Program-made: the position numbers and the translations under genes
Part shown: positions 16,504-24,557 of the stretch, in pieces
Numbering within the stretch: position 1 is the stretch's first letter
Layout: the number at the start of each line of letters is the position of its first letter
Origin: Flavobacterium sp. ENC
Lineage (GTDB): Bacteria > Bacteroidota > Bacteroidia > Flavobacteriales > Flavobacteriaceae
Assembly (NCBI RefSeq): GCF_020991415.1
Contig: NZ_JAJMOY010000002.1
Coordinates: 186,001 to 250,000 of the forward strand
Length of the DNA stretch: 64,000 bases
Reading direction: 5' to 3'
Notes under the pieces: model-generated
The model's input: the letters and a program-made list of their open reading frames with translations, nothing else
Databases searched by the model: none
Told to the model about the DNA's origin: nothing

Positions 16504-17601
16504 ATGAATGCTAAAATCGCCCAGGGAAAACTAATGGAGCAATTAATAAAAACGCCCCAGTTGGTTTTAGAAAAATTAGATTTAATTTATGTAAACGATC
16601 ACAAGCTTACTATACAGCGCTGTAGGGAGGGTGAAGGTTTTGTTTATAAAAAGAATGGCAGATGCGTTAAAAGGAAAAGTGAATTGAAACGCTTTAACAG
16701 TTTAGTACTTCCGCCTGCCTGGGAGAATGTAAGGATTACAGACTTAACCAACGGACACCTTCAGGCGGTAGGAACAGACGATAAAAACCGAAAACAATAC
16801 CGCTATCATCCGAAGTGGAATCTGATCAGGAACCAGACGAAATTTTATAAAATAGCCGAATTCGGAAAGTTTCTTCCTAAAATCAGAAAGCAGGTCGATT
16901 TGGATCTGGAACAAAAGGAATGGAACAAAAACAAAGTAATTGCACTCGTCATCCGATTGATGGAGGAAACGCACATCAGAATTGGAAACGAAAAATACGC
17001 CAAAGACAACAGATCCTACGGGCTTTCAACCTTGCGAAAGAGACATATTAATATTGACCGCAATTCACTTCGATTTGAGTTTGTTGGGAAAAAAGGAAAA
17101 CAGCATACCATCACTACCAGAAATAAACAGCTGATAAAATTAGTAAGCAGGTGTGAAGAAATCCCGGGTTGGGAAGTTTTTAAATACTATGATGAAAATG
17201 GCGAGCGAAAAGTTCTGGACAGCCATATGGTGAACGAATACCTGCATGAAATTTCCGGAAAACATTTTAGTGCGAAAGATTTCAGAACATGGGCAGCCTC
17301 CCTGATATTTTTTGAAACTTTAATGAACATAGGAATTGCAGAGGAAGAAAAAGAAATAAAAAAGAATATTTTGACCGCTATTGACATTACGGCAGAAGCA
17401 CTGGGAAATACCAGAAGCGTATGCAGAAATTATTATGTGCATCCTCTAATCGTAGCAGGTTACGAAGATGGTTCTTTGGGTGAGTATTTTGATAAAGTCC
17501 GTAAAAACCGAAGCAATCAAAAATATTTTTCACGTTCAGAAGTGGTTTTTTCCGAGTTAATAGGAAGCTTTCAACCCGAATTTTCAAACGGATTGAGCTA
17601 A
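16504..17601 (+). CDS. type IB DNA topoisomerase (poxvirus-like)
   Basis: 365 residues, normal for bacterial topoisomerase IB, which relaxes supercoils by nicking one strand through a 3'-phosphotyrosine. The catalytic pentad can be followed: IRIGNEKYAKDNRSYGLSTL holds the first Arg, KGKQH the Lys, HFSAKDFRTWAAS the second Arg region, and NTRSVCRNYYVHP the nucleophile Tyr at about 311 with the adjacent His. The gene follows a Rho-N-like small protein. In many Bacteroidetes it sits among stress genes, as here. Confidence 0.94.
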   Translation: MNAKIAQGKLMEQLIKTPQLVLEKLDLIYVNDHKLTIQRCREGEGFVYKKNGRCVKRKSELKRFNSLVLPPAWENVRITDLTNGHLQAVGTDDKNRKQYRYHPKWNLIRNQTKFYKIAEFGKFLPKIRKQVDLDLEQKEWNKNKVIALVIRLMEETHIRIGNEKYAKDNRSYGLSTLRKRHINIDRNSLRFEFVGKKGKQHTITTRNKQLIKLVSRCEEIPGWEVFKYYDENGERKVLDSHMVNEYLHEISGKHFSAKDFRTWAASLIFFETLMNIGIAEEEKEIKKNILTAIDITAEALGNTRSVCRNYYVHPLIVAGYEDGSLGEYFDKVRKNRSNQKYFSRSEVVFSELIGSFQPEFSNGLS

Positions 17602-17681
17602 TACTTATGTGGATTGCGTTAATGTGTCTGAATAAAAAAAAGCAATTTTGAGACGATCAAAGGAGTTCAGATTGGAAAAAA

Positions 17682-17724
17682 AAGCGGCACATATATCTTT
17701 TGGTAGATGTGTCGTTTTAATTTA
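17682..17724 (+). terminator. possible terminator after topoisomerase IB
   Basis: CGGCACAT pairs with ATGTGTCG (one wobble) across a 14-nt loop, followed by TTTTAATTT. Stem is modest. Confidence 0.45.
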
Positions 17725-17741
17725 AACAAAATTATAAAGTT

Positions 17742-18389
17742 ATGGGAACTAAAAGTGGTGCTTATCAGGATGTATATATAAAAAGGGAGAATGAGATGGT
17801 AAGTTTAAAAAATGATGTAACAGATTTTTGTGAAAAGTACATCAGACCCGTTCATCCCGAAAATTGGGACTGGTCGGTAAGGGATTTTGAAAATCCGGAA
17901 AACGACCCAACCATTGATGAAGCAAGAGCAATTGCTGCTGTTGTTTATAATGATTTGCATGAAAATCGCGATACAGACGTGGACCTTTCGACTATGAATA
18001 ATGTAGAAGCTATTAAAGCCTATTTAAATCCGAATAGCAAACACGAAAGATTTAATATGGAAGAATTTGCTTTTGCCTTAAAAGTAGAGTTAGAGCACGG
18101 AAAGATAAAGGATGTTAATGTAACGAACAACCATCCATTCCTTACTGCTATGATCGCACTGGCGCATATGACGGAAAGCCTGACGTATTACAAAAGACTC
18201 GCTGTCATGGAAGCACAGGGCGAGATCTATGAGATCATGCGTAAAATCGAAAGTTCCACTACCGGAAAAGAGGAATGGTATAAAGAACTGGGCAAAGCCG
18301 AACAGGAACTAAACGAAGCCAGATCCGGTCTCGCAGAACGCCTGGAAAGAATGGATGATATTCCTCCTTTGGAAAAAATAGGGGATTAG
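17742..18389 (+). CDS. DUF5661-like protein
   Basis: 215 residues. The central stretch FALKVELEHGKIKDVNVTNN then HPFLTAMIALAHMTESLTYY matches the pattern of the DUF5661 family, where an ELEHG motif is followed by a short loop and an IALAHLNE..DYY helix. The C-terminus is a long charged helix (EEWYKELGKAEQELNEARSG). It is cytoplasmic with no membrane segment. The function of the family is not known; here it lies among DNA-protection and stress genes. The assignment rests on the motif only. Confidence 0.65.
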   Translation: MGTKSGAYQDVYIKRENEMVSLKNDVTDFCEKYIRPVHPENWDWSVRDFENPENDPTIDEARAIAAVVYNDLHENRDTDVDLSTMNNVEAIKAYLNPNSKHERFNMEEFAFALKVELEHGKIKDVNVTNNHPFLTAMIALAHMTESLTYYKRLAVMEAQGEIYEIMRKIESSTTGKEEWYKELGKAEQELNEARSGLAERLERMDDIPPLEKIGD

Positions 18390-18410
18390 GTTTTATAAAA
18401 TAAAAAATGC

Positions 18411-18443
18411 AAAAAAGCCGTTACATCTAGTAGCGGCTTTTTT
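18411..18443. terminator. bidirectional terminator
   Basis: AAAAAAGCCG and CGGCTTTTTT flank a 12-nt loop between converging genes, giving a T tract in both directions. Confidence 0.8.
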
Positions 18444-18459
18444 AGTTCTTTCTCCTGAA

Positions 18460-18921
18460 TTAGAATTTTCTTGGATCATTGTCCGGATAATTATCACCTG
18501 AGTCTTCTTCTTCGATTTCATCTTCTTCAAGGTCGTCTTCGAGATCATCGTCATCGTCATCCTGATCGATGTCTTCAAGATCTTTATCCGTTTCGGTAAA
18601 ATCATCGTCAACATCTTTTGGATTGTCAAATTCGTCGTTTAAATCCTCCTGATCTTCATCGTGCTCGATATCACCGGGAGCATGAAAATCATCGTCCAGA
18701 TCATCAATTTCATCATAATCTCCCTCATCATTAGTGATTTGTTCCTGATCCGGGATGGCTTTATTCGGATCGTAGCCATTTATGGTACGGCCATAATTTT
18801 TAACATCGCTATAATTATGGTTTCCTGTTCTTATTTCGTTATTGCTATAGAGTACTTCATTCATAATAGCATTTTGCTTGTTTAAGTTAGCAGTTCTCAT
18901 TTTTTTATCTTTAGTTTCCAT
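18460..18921 (-). CDS. highly acidic, probably disordered protein
   Basis: 153 residues. After a polar N-terminus (METKDKKMRTANLNKQNAIM), the last 90 residues are mostly Asp and Glu, with runs such as DQDDDDDDLEDDLEEDEIEE. No fold is evident. A second acidic protein with a similar layout, the same ITNDE motif and a comparable ending (DNDPRKF versus HENHPRE) is encoded at 54432-54833. Such proteins could act as DNA mimics, cation buffers or hydration-type protectants. The 5' leader and first codons closely match those of the divergent DUF892 gene, which suggests shared control. Confidence 0.7.
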   Translation of the reverse strand: METKDKKMRTANLNKQNAIMNEVLYSNNEIRTGNHNYSDVKNYGRTINGYDPNKAIPDQEQITNDEGDYDEIDDLDDDFHAPGDIEHDEDQEDLNDEFDNPKDVDDDFTETDKDLEDIDQDDDDDDLEDDLEEDEIEEEDSGDNYPDNDPRKF

Positions 18922-19108
18922 GATATAAAATTTTACTAGTTAGTATTACAAATCTACCATGCGTGCTGTTCTTTTTTCTTACAGAATTTTAATTGCTAAT
19001 TCTATAATTAACAGGTGTTTATGTTGTAATTTAACAGAAAAACCGTGTAACAAATTCGTTTTCATTGCATGTAATTTTACCATATTAATTATAAACAAAA
19101 ATTATATC

Positions 19109-19684
19109 ATGGAAACTAAAAGTAAAAAACAGACCGCACCAAAACAAACTACAAAAGCCGGTGTAACCAAACCAAAGTCAAATGCTGCTTCCGGACTTAC
19201 GGAACTTTTTGAAGATGGACTAAAAGACATTTACTGGGCAGAGAAAGCTTTAACAAAAGCAATTCCCCTAATGGCAAAAAATGCTACTTCACCTGAACTG
19301 ATAGATGCCCTGACAACTCATTTAACTGAAACTGAAGAACAGATCACACGTTTAGAGCAGGTTTTTGAATCGATCGGTAAAAAAGCAAGTGCAAAAAAAT
19401 GCGATGCCATGGAAGGTTTAATTGAAGAAGGTAAAGGGATTCTCGAGGAAACTGAACCTGGTGTAGTGCGAGATGCAGGAATAATTGCAGCCGCACAAAA
19501 AATTGAACATTACGAGATCGCCACTTACGGTACGTTAAGACAATTCGCGGAAACGCTGGGTCTTACTGATGCCGCTGCCTTATTGGAGCTAACATTGGAT
19601 GAAGAAAAAGGAGCTGATAAAAAATTAACGGAAGTTGCCGTAGCTGCCATTAATATTGAAGCAGCAGAAGAAGATGAAAAGTAA
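19109..19684 (+). CDS. ferritin-like DUF892 (YciE/YciF) protein
   Basis: 191 residues from the ATG at 19109. The frame is open back to 18959, but those 50 residues are cysteine-rich non-coding-type sequence. After a short basic lead (TKSKKQTAPKQTTKAGVTKP) comes the four-helix DUF892 domain: GLTELFEDGLKDIYWAEKAL, LTTHLTETEEQITRLEQVFE, IIAAAQKIEHYEIATYGTLR, LLELTLDEEKGADKKLTEVA. The Glu/His pattern fits a di-iron ferritin-like fold. Relatives are osmotic- or general-stress-induced. The extended basic lead may contact nucleic acid. The gene is divergent from the acidic protein. Confidence 0.92.
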   Translation: METKSKKQTAPKQTTKAGVTKPKSNAASGLTELFEDGLKDIYWAEKALTKAIPLMAKNATSPELIDALTTHLTETEEQITRLEQVFESIGKKASAKKCDAMEGLIEEGKGILEETEPGVVRDAGIIAAAQKIEHYEIATYGTLRQFAETLGLTDAAALLELTLDEEKGADKKLTEVAVAAINIEAAEEDEK

Positions 19685-19694
19685 GCTGCCTGAA

Positions 19695-19733
19695 AAAGAA
19701 AAAGTGTTGTTTTGGCAGCACTTTTTCTTTTAT
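19695..19733 (+). terminator. terminator after DUF892 gene
   Basis: AAAGAAAAAGTGTTG pairs with CAGCACTTTTTCTTT (15 bp, one wobble) with a 6-nt loop. Confidence 0.75.
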
Positions 19734-19765
19734 AACTATTTCTGTATCATAAAAATAGAATTCTC

Positions 19766-20494
19766 ATGCCCGAAGGTCCGTCAATTGTAATACTTAAAGA
19801 AGAAACACAGCAGTTTTCAGGACAGAAAGTAATTTCTGTTTCCGGAAATAGTGCTGTTGATATTCAAAGAATAAAAGGCAAAACAGCCTCTTTTAAAACC
19901 TGGGGAAAACACTTTCTGATTTGTTTTGACGATTTTACAGTCAAAATCCATTTACTGATGTTTGGTACCTACAGGATTAATGAACGAAAGGAAACCACAC
20001 CGCGACTGAGTCTGGTTTTTTCGAATGGTGAACTTAACTTTTACACCTGTTCGGTTAAAATTCTGGAAGGTGATATTAATCTTCATTATGACTGGAGCCG
20101 GGATATAATGAATAAGAACTGGGATCCGGAAAAAGCAAAACAAAGCCTGGATAAAATTCCAAAACAAAAAATCTGTGATGCCTTACTCGATCAGGATATC
20201 TTTTCCGGCGTGGGCAATATTATAAAAAATGAAGTTTTATACCGCTGCTACACCCATCCCGAATCGCTGGTAGGAGCAATTCCGACGGATAAAATAAAAG
20301 AATTAATAGACGAATGCTCTGTTTACAGTTTTCAGTTTTTGGAATGGAAAAAGAAATTTGAACTCAAAAAGCATTGGCTTGCACATACCAAAAGTGTTTG
20401 CCTGCGCTGCAATCTTCCGTTTATAAAAAAACATACCGGCGTAAAAAGACGAAGAAGTTTTTTTTGTACCAATTGTCAAAATTTATACCAATGA
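19766..20494 (+). CDS. formamidopyrimidine-DNA glycosylase/endonuclease VIII-like protein
   Basis: 242 residues of the Fpg/Nei family, which excise oxidised bases and cut the backbone by beta,delta-elimination. The N-terminus MPEGP supplies the catalytic Pro2 and Glu3 after Met removal, and a conserved Lys lies in KTWGKHFL. The helix-two-turn-helix is DALLDQDIFSGVGNIIKNEV. A C-terminal zinc finger is complete: CLRC ... CTNC. It overlaps the downstream DUF72 gene by 4 nt (ATGA), so they are translationally coupled. The context is DNA protection. Confidence 0.92.
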   Translation: MPEGPSIVILKEETQQFSGQKVISVSGNSAVDIQRIKGKTASFKTWGKHFLICFDDFTVKIHLLMFGTYRINERKETTPRLSLVFSNGELNFYTCSVKILEGDINLHYDWSRDIMNKNWDPEKAKQSLDKIPKQKICDALLDQDIFSGVGNIIKNEVLYRCYTHPESLVGAIPTDKIKELIDECSVYSFQFLEWKKKFELKKHWLAHTKSVCLRCNLPFIKKHTGVKRRRSFFCTNCQNLYQ

Positions 20495-21204
20495 AAAGTG
20501 AACTTTTAATCGGCTGTTCCAGTTATAATAACCGTTATTGGAAAGGCATTTTCTATCCTGAAAATTTACCTGCTTCCAAATGGTTCAGTTATTATTGCGA
20601 ACATTTTGATACCTACGAAATGAATGGTACTTTTTATAAATTCCCAACCATAAGAATATTCGAAAACTGGTATAAAAAAGTACCGGAAAATTTCGTTTTC
20701 TCCGTAAAAGCACCAAAAGAAATCACGCACATTAAAAAATTTTCGGATTGCGAAACACTGCTTTCTGATTTCTATACTATTTGTGAAACCGGTTTGCAGG
20801 ATAAATTAGGCCCGATACTATTTCAATTGCCTCCGAGTTATGATTTTAGTGAAGAAAAACTTCAGGCCATTCTAAAATCACTCGATACAAAATTTATGAA
20901 TGTGATTGAATTTAGGCATAAAAGCTGGTGGAATCAGCAGGTCTGGGATGCTTTGGCACAAAATAAAATTACTTTTTGCAGTGTCAGTTATCCGGGATTG
21001 CCGGATGTTATTTTAACCGGATTCCCAATGGTTTACGTTCGACTGCATGGTGATCAGAAATTGTTTTATTCCGGGTATTCAGAAGAAAAATTAAAAGGAA
21101 TAAAAGAGGAAATTTCAGAAAGTGGCAAGAAGGCTTTTGTCTACTTTAATAATACAGCAGGAACCGAAGGGATTTTGAATGCGCTGGCCTTTAAAGAACT
21201 GTAA
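20491..21204 (+). CDS. DUF72 domain protein
   Basis: 237 residues from the ATG at 20491, which overlaps the stop of the Nei-like gene as ATGA. An in-frame ATG at 20374 lies entirely within that gene and adds a non-family sequence. DUF72 TIM-barrel features: LLIGCSSYNNRYWKGIFYP at the start, FSVKAPKEITHIK in the middle, and FVYFNNTAGTEGILNALAFK at the end. The family is widespread and uncharacterised; co-occurrence with DNA repair genes is common. Coupling to the glycosylase points to a repair-linked role, which is inference. Confidence 0.9.
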   Translation: MKSELLIGCSSYNNRYWKGIFYPENLPASKWFSYYCEHFDTYEMNGTFYKFPTIRIFENWYKKVPENFVFSVKAPKEITHIKKFSDCETLLSDFYTICETGLQDKLGPILFQLPPSYDFSEEKLQAILKSLDTKFMNVIEFRHKSWWNQQVWDALAQNKITFCSVSYPGLPDVILTGFPMVYVRLHGDQKLFYSGYSEEKLKGIKEEISESGKKAFVYFNNTAGTEGILNALAFKEL

Positions 21205-21247
21205 TTTGTTTTAAAATGGCTTAATAAGAAAAGCAAAAAGTCATAAC

Positions 21248-21300
21248 GACAAAGGAGCAATCATATTCCCGCAGCTGCCGGTTATGATTGCTCCTTTGTC
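21248..21300. other. large hairpin, 18-bp perfect inverted repeat
   Basis: GACAAAGGAGCAATCATA (21248-21265) is perfectly complementary to 21283-21300, with a 17-nt loop that contains its own palindrome GCAGCTGC. It sits between two converging genes. An A-rich stretch on the left could make it a minus-strand terminator, but no T tract directly follows the stem in either direction, so a structured RNA or mobile repeat is also possible. Confidence 0.7.
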
Positions 21301-21324
21301 TGAAATGACAAAAACGACAGGAAT

Positions 21325-21825
21325 TTACAATTTCAAAGTTCCTTCAATCCCGTCATCCATTGTTTTTCCGCTTACAAATGCAGCTGTCATTTTTGCAATG
21401 GCAACCACTTTTCCGTGTTTATTGTTCCAGTAGTAACCATCTTCAGGTACTACTTTTATCACGCATAAATTCGGATCATCTATTCCGCCTGGCATCCACA
21501 CTTTTACAATCGGGTCCCATAATTCTTCTATGATTTCGCGTTTGTAAAGTATTGTCGCTGTTCCGTGTAAGGTTAAAAACTTATCATGCGGTGCAGCAAA
21601 AAAGATTTCTACCAGAGGATTTAAGGTAATTTCAGCATTCTGACTGCTGTTTCGGTCTGACAAAAACCATAGTTGTCCCAGGTCATCAATTTTCTGAACA
21701 GACATTGGTCGCGATTGCAGTCGGGTTTCTTTATACGTACAAAACATACATGTTTTTATGTCTTCTGCCAGATCTTTTATTTTATCTGCAGCAAGTTCAT
21801 CTGTAAGGTCTTTATGATCTCCCAT
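21325..21825 (-). CDS. pyridoxamine 5'-phosphate oxidase-fold general stress protein
   Basis: 166 residues with the split-barrel FMN-binding fold of the general stress protein 26 group. Features are CMFCTYKETRLQSRPMSV, DLGQLWFLSDRNSSQ and TLHGTATILYKREIIEEL, with WNNKHGK near the end. These proteins bind flavin or a related cofactor but are not the biosynthetic PdxH. It is monocistronic, on the minus strand within the stress-flavoured block. Confidence 0.88.
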   Translation of the reverse strand: MGDHKDLTDELAADKIKDLAEDIKTCMFCTYKETRLQSRPMSVQKIDDLGQLWFLSDRNSSQNAEITLNPLVEIFFAAPHDKFLTLHGTATILYKREIIEELWDPIVKVWMPGGIDDPNLCVIKVVPEDGYYWNNKHGKVVAIAKMTAAFVSGKTMDDGIEGTLKL

Positions 21826-22006
21826 AACTTTATTTTTTTAATTGGTTATTAATGTAATTTTCATAAAAATTATGATTTAAAATCAAAATTTCTGATAAGC
21901 GTTTTATAATTATAAAGTTGCTGTTTTTGTTTTTTTTCGGGTTACAGAATTTTGCTTTTTAATTATGAGATTTCAATTCGGTTTTTTGTCAGAATTTAAA
22001 AACAAA

Positions 22007-22037
22007 TTGTTAAATAGTTTTATTTGAATTATATTTG
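22007..22037 (+). promoter_or_regulatory. flavobacterial -33/-7 promoter for the response regulator
   Basis: TTG at 22007-22009, a 20-nt gap, then TATATTTG at 22030-22037. This fits the Bacteroidetes consensus TTG-N19-21-TAnnTTTG exactly. The -7 element overlaps the only alternative start codon (TTG at 22035), so translation must begin downstream at 22065. Confidence 0.65.
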
Positions 22038-22064
22038 GGGTATAAAAGCTATTTCCTGCAAACA

Positions 22065-22496
22065 ATGACAGATTTTACTATATTCTATACAGATGACGAT
22101 GAAGATGATTTGAGCATTTTTACAGATGCGGTAGAATCTTTGCCTAAGAAAATACAACTCCAAACATACAGTGGAGGCGAAAAATTACTCAAAGCAATTT
22201 ACAATCCGCCGCCAACCCCAAATATGGTTTTTTTAGATTTGAATATGCCCGGTAAAAATGGTTTTGATGTTTTGACGGAGCTTAGAAATTCTGAAGAAAA
22301 AGGAGATATTCCTATTATTATTTTTTCCACTTCAAACGAACCACGCATTATTGAAAAGTGCCGTACACTAGGAGCTAATTATTTCATAACGAAACCTGTT
22401 TTAATGCAGGACATTATAAAATCTATTGCTCATGCTTTGGAAATTGACTGGAAAAAATTCATTCCTGATTCTAAAAATTTCGTTTATAAATTATAA
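22065..22496 (+). CDS. single-domain CheY-like response regulator
   Basis: About 143 residues. The receiver domain has the acidic triad in YTDDDEDD, the phospho-acceptor Asp in NMVFLDLNMPGKNGFDV, Thr/Ser in IIFSTSNEP and the conserved Lys in YFITKPV. It resembles the Rcp-type regulators that pair with orphan or phytochrome-like kinases. No output domain and no adjacent kinase. A consensus promoter lies at 22007-22037. The start at 22065 follows from that promoter. Confidence 0.9.
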   Translation: MTDFTIFYTDDDEDDLSIFTDAVESLPKKIQLQTYSGGEKLLKAIYNPPPTPNMVFLDLNMPGKNGFDVLTELRNSEEKGDIPIIIFSTSNEPRIIEKCRTLGANYFITKPVLMQDIIKSIAHALEIDWKKFIPDSKNFVYKL

Positions 22497-22513
22497 AATT
22501 TTGCAAAATATAG

Positions 22514-22546
22514 AAAAGCCAAACTGCCGTAGTTTGGCTTTTTTTA
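22514..22546 (+). terminator. terminator after response regulator
   Basis: AAAAGCCAAACT and AGTTTGGCTTTT around a GCCGT loop, then a T run. Confidence 0.85.
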
Positions 22547-22772
22547 TGCACGAATAAAATTTACATAAATCTTCAATAAATTGTAAGACAGTTTTTTAAA
22601 GTAGTGCATCATTTGCAATTGCCTGATGCCTTCATAAAAAATATCCCTTTGCGATGAACTCGCAAGAATTGGTTTTAAATGAGCTAAAATTTAAATGTAT
22701 TGAGTTAAGCTTTTTTGGTTGTATTGCTGAAATTTGGATAACAGATTGCAAAACATACTAAAAATAAAGATC

Positions 22773-23120
22773 ATGAAAAGAGAATATTCAAAAAACGAAA
22801 CCGACTATATCAAAAAATATCAGGACGAAGGATATACCTGTAACTTTCTGTTTCAGGATGGAAGCTTAATAGATTCAGAAACTAAGTACAGTTATCCGCC
22901 GGAAGAAATATTTATTGTTGCTCACCATCGTTATGAAGGAATGAGTGATCCTGATGATATGTCTATATTATATGTAATAGAAACCAAAGATGAGAAAAAA
23001 GGAACTCATCTGATAGGATACGGACCAACTGCCGATTTGGAAGAGGCAGAATTCTTTAAGGATATTCCGAAAAAGAATTACTCTAAAAATGCAGACATTA
23101 ATGAAATTGCTTCAGAGTAA
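22773..23120 (+). CDS. small conserved protein (family often mislabelled phosphoribosylpyrophosphate synthetase)
   Basis: About 115 residues from the ATG at 22773 (MKREYSKNETDYIKKYQDEG); the in-frame ATG at 22734 adds an implausible lead. The motif FIVAHHRYEGMSDPDDMSIL then YVIETKDEKKGTHLIGYGP identifies a small Bacteroidetes family. It has no PRPP synthetase motifs and is too short for that enzyme, so the label used for relatives should not be trusted. Cytoplasmic, function unknown. Confidence 0.7.
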   Translation: MKREYSKNETDYIKKYQDEGYTCNFLFQDGSLIDSETKYSYPPEEIFIVAHHRYEGMSDPDDMSILYVIETKDEKKGTHLIGYGPTADLEEAEFFKDIPKKNYSKNADINEIASE

Positions 23121-23179
23121 TTTTATTAAAAAAAGTGTGCTCCATAAAAAGAGATAACTATTTTATTTTGCTGGAAAAG

Positions 23180-23219
23180 AGCAGTTATTCGGGATAAATT
23201 TCTGAGTAACTGCTTTTTA
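23180..23219 (+). terminator. possible terminator
   Basis: AGCAGTTA pairs with TAACTGCT around a 19-nt loop, followed by TTTTTAT. Confidence 0.5.
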
Positions 23220-23400
23220 TTTAGAAGACCACTAAAGTATGAATTTACGCGCAACTACAAATTTTGAAATATATCTGCAAAATTGTATAACAATTTGATT
23301 AGCAACAATAACGAAATTTGAATTATCAAAAGCGACAAAAAAACCAAAAATGGTTTTGTACGTAATTTAATACTAACCGTTTTTCTTAAACTAAATCAAA

Positions 23401-24234
23401 ATGAAAAAACTATACTTAAATACTGGTGGAATCAACACAATCTTTACTGATCTTGAAAATTCATTTGAGGGAACTTTAACGAATGATAATAATGACTATA
23501 ATTTAGCTGTAAATTCTAAATGGGCAAAAGGTACTATTAGCGGAATGAGTTTTCAAAACAAAATGTCTTACATACAATTTGATATGATTTTTTCTGATGA
23601 AGTAACTTTAAGTATAGAATCTTTTCATTGTGCCCCGGTTTTTTTCGCCTATTGCTCCGCCGGAAACCTGAAACATACTTTTGGTGCAAATGGAAATGCG
23701 ACCAGCCTGAAAAAAGGACAGTCCGGAATTATGAGTAACAATACCACAATTAATAATGTATTGTATTTTGAAAGAAACAAGCCCGTTAAGATTTTATTAA
23801 TCGGTGTTCCTACAGCAACCTTTCAGATCGACGAAAATGCCGATTTGCTTTCAAAAATGTCCAAAATGTTTGTCAATTCCGGTGGGAATTACATGTATGT
23901 TGGGGCTCAAAACCATAAAATTGCCGAAAAACTAATTGAGTTTGACCGTATTCCTCAAAAAGGAATCGTTAAAAACCTGCTTAAAGAAAGTATCCTTAAC
24001 AGTATTGTGGAAATTGAAGTAGTGCAGCACAGTTCTAACTATAGTTCACTGATTACACCAATATTAGATTTGGCTACAAAGCAAATCGATGAAATCAGAA
24101 AAATTTCAAATGTAAATATTTCCGAAGTTTTAACTTCAATTGGACATGCAGGGAAAAATTTTCCAAGATTTTTCAGAGAGAAATATCAGCTTATCAACAA
24201 ATACTCTCAAAATTCGCTAGCTAAGACAGCCTAA
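23401..24234 (+). CDS. AraC-like protein with a degenerate DNA-binding region
   Basis: 277 residues. The N-terminal 170 residues form a beta-rich sensing region (APVFFAYCSAGNLKHTFGAN, GQSGIMSNNTTINN), similar in layout to PchR-like AraC sensors. The C-terminus resembles only one AraC helix-turn-helix: LTSIGHAGKNFPRFFREKYQ aligns with the second-helix pattern LGY.S..YFSR.FKK..G. The first HTH is hard to recognise in LATKQIDEIRKISNVNISEV. It may be a diverged regulator or a protein that has lost DNA binding. It stands alone. Confidence 0.5.
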   Translation: MKKLYLNTGGINTIFTDLENSFEGTLTNDNNDYNLAVNSKWAKGTISGMSFQNKMSYIQFDMIFSDEVTLSIESFHCAPVFFAYCSAGNLKHTFGANGNATSLKKGQSGIMSNNTTINNVLYFERNKPVKILLIGVPTATFQIDENADLLSKMSKMFVNSGGNYMYVGAQNHKIAEKLIEFDRIPQKGIVKNLLKESILNSIVEIEVVQHSSNYSSLITPILDLATKQIDEIRKISNVNISEVLTSIGHAGKNFPRFFREKYQLINKYSQNSLAKTA

Positions 24235-24255
24235 CATATCCTTAACTTGTATGAC

Positions 24256-24288
24256 AAAAAAACAGCTTAAAACAAGCTGTTTTTTTTG
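24256..24288. terminator. bidirectional terminator
   Basis: AACAGCTT and AAGCTGTT around a short loop, with A and T tracts on either side, between converging genes. Confidence 0.75.
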
Positions 24289-24293
24289 TGCTT

Positions 24294-24557
24294 TTATTTT
24301 TCCTTTTCGTAATAAATTATAAAATAAACCATTATTAAATTGAGAAGGAGGGAAATGCTATTGGTAATAATGATAGGAAGGTCGTCTTTAAGAAAGCCAT
24401 ACACGACCCAGACTGCAATGCCAAAAGTGAGGACACTAAAAGTTAAAAGCGAAATTTCTTTTACCTTTTTGGTTTTCCATACTTTTAAAATCTGGGGAAT
24501 TACCGAAAGGGTCACACATGTACCAGCGAGAAGTCCAACAACGTTAGTGAAATCCAT
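24294..24557 (-). CDS. SemiSWEET/PQ-loop membrane transporter
   Basis: 87 residues with three transmembrane segments, the size of a bacterial SemiSWEET subunit that dimerises to move small sugars or similar solutes across the inner membrane. The PQ motif is in LAGTCVTLSVIPQILKVWKT. The following ISLLTFSVLTFGIAVWVVYG and the Asn in IIITNSISLLLNL match the family. Substrate cannot be assigned. It is on its own on the minus strand. Confidence 0.88.
   Translation of the reverse strand: MDFTNVVGLLAGTCVTLSVIPQILKVWKTKKVKEISLLTFSVLTFGIAVWVVYGFLKDDLPIIITNSISLLLNLIMVYFIIYYEKEK

Noticed and set aside
18959..19108. Upstream extension of the DUF892 gene
   Set aside because: The extra 50 residues are Cys- and Ile-rich, not family-like, and overlap the divergent promoter region.
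20374..20490. Upstream start of the DUF72 gene
   Set aside because: It lies wholly within the zinc-finger coding part of the Nei-like gene; the ATGA overlap at 20491 is the natural start.
22773..23120. Phosphoribosylpyrophosphate synthetase
   Set aside because: Similar small proteins sometimes carry this label, but the PRPP-binding and ATP motifs and two thirds of the expected length are absent.
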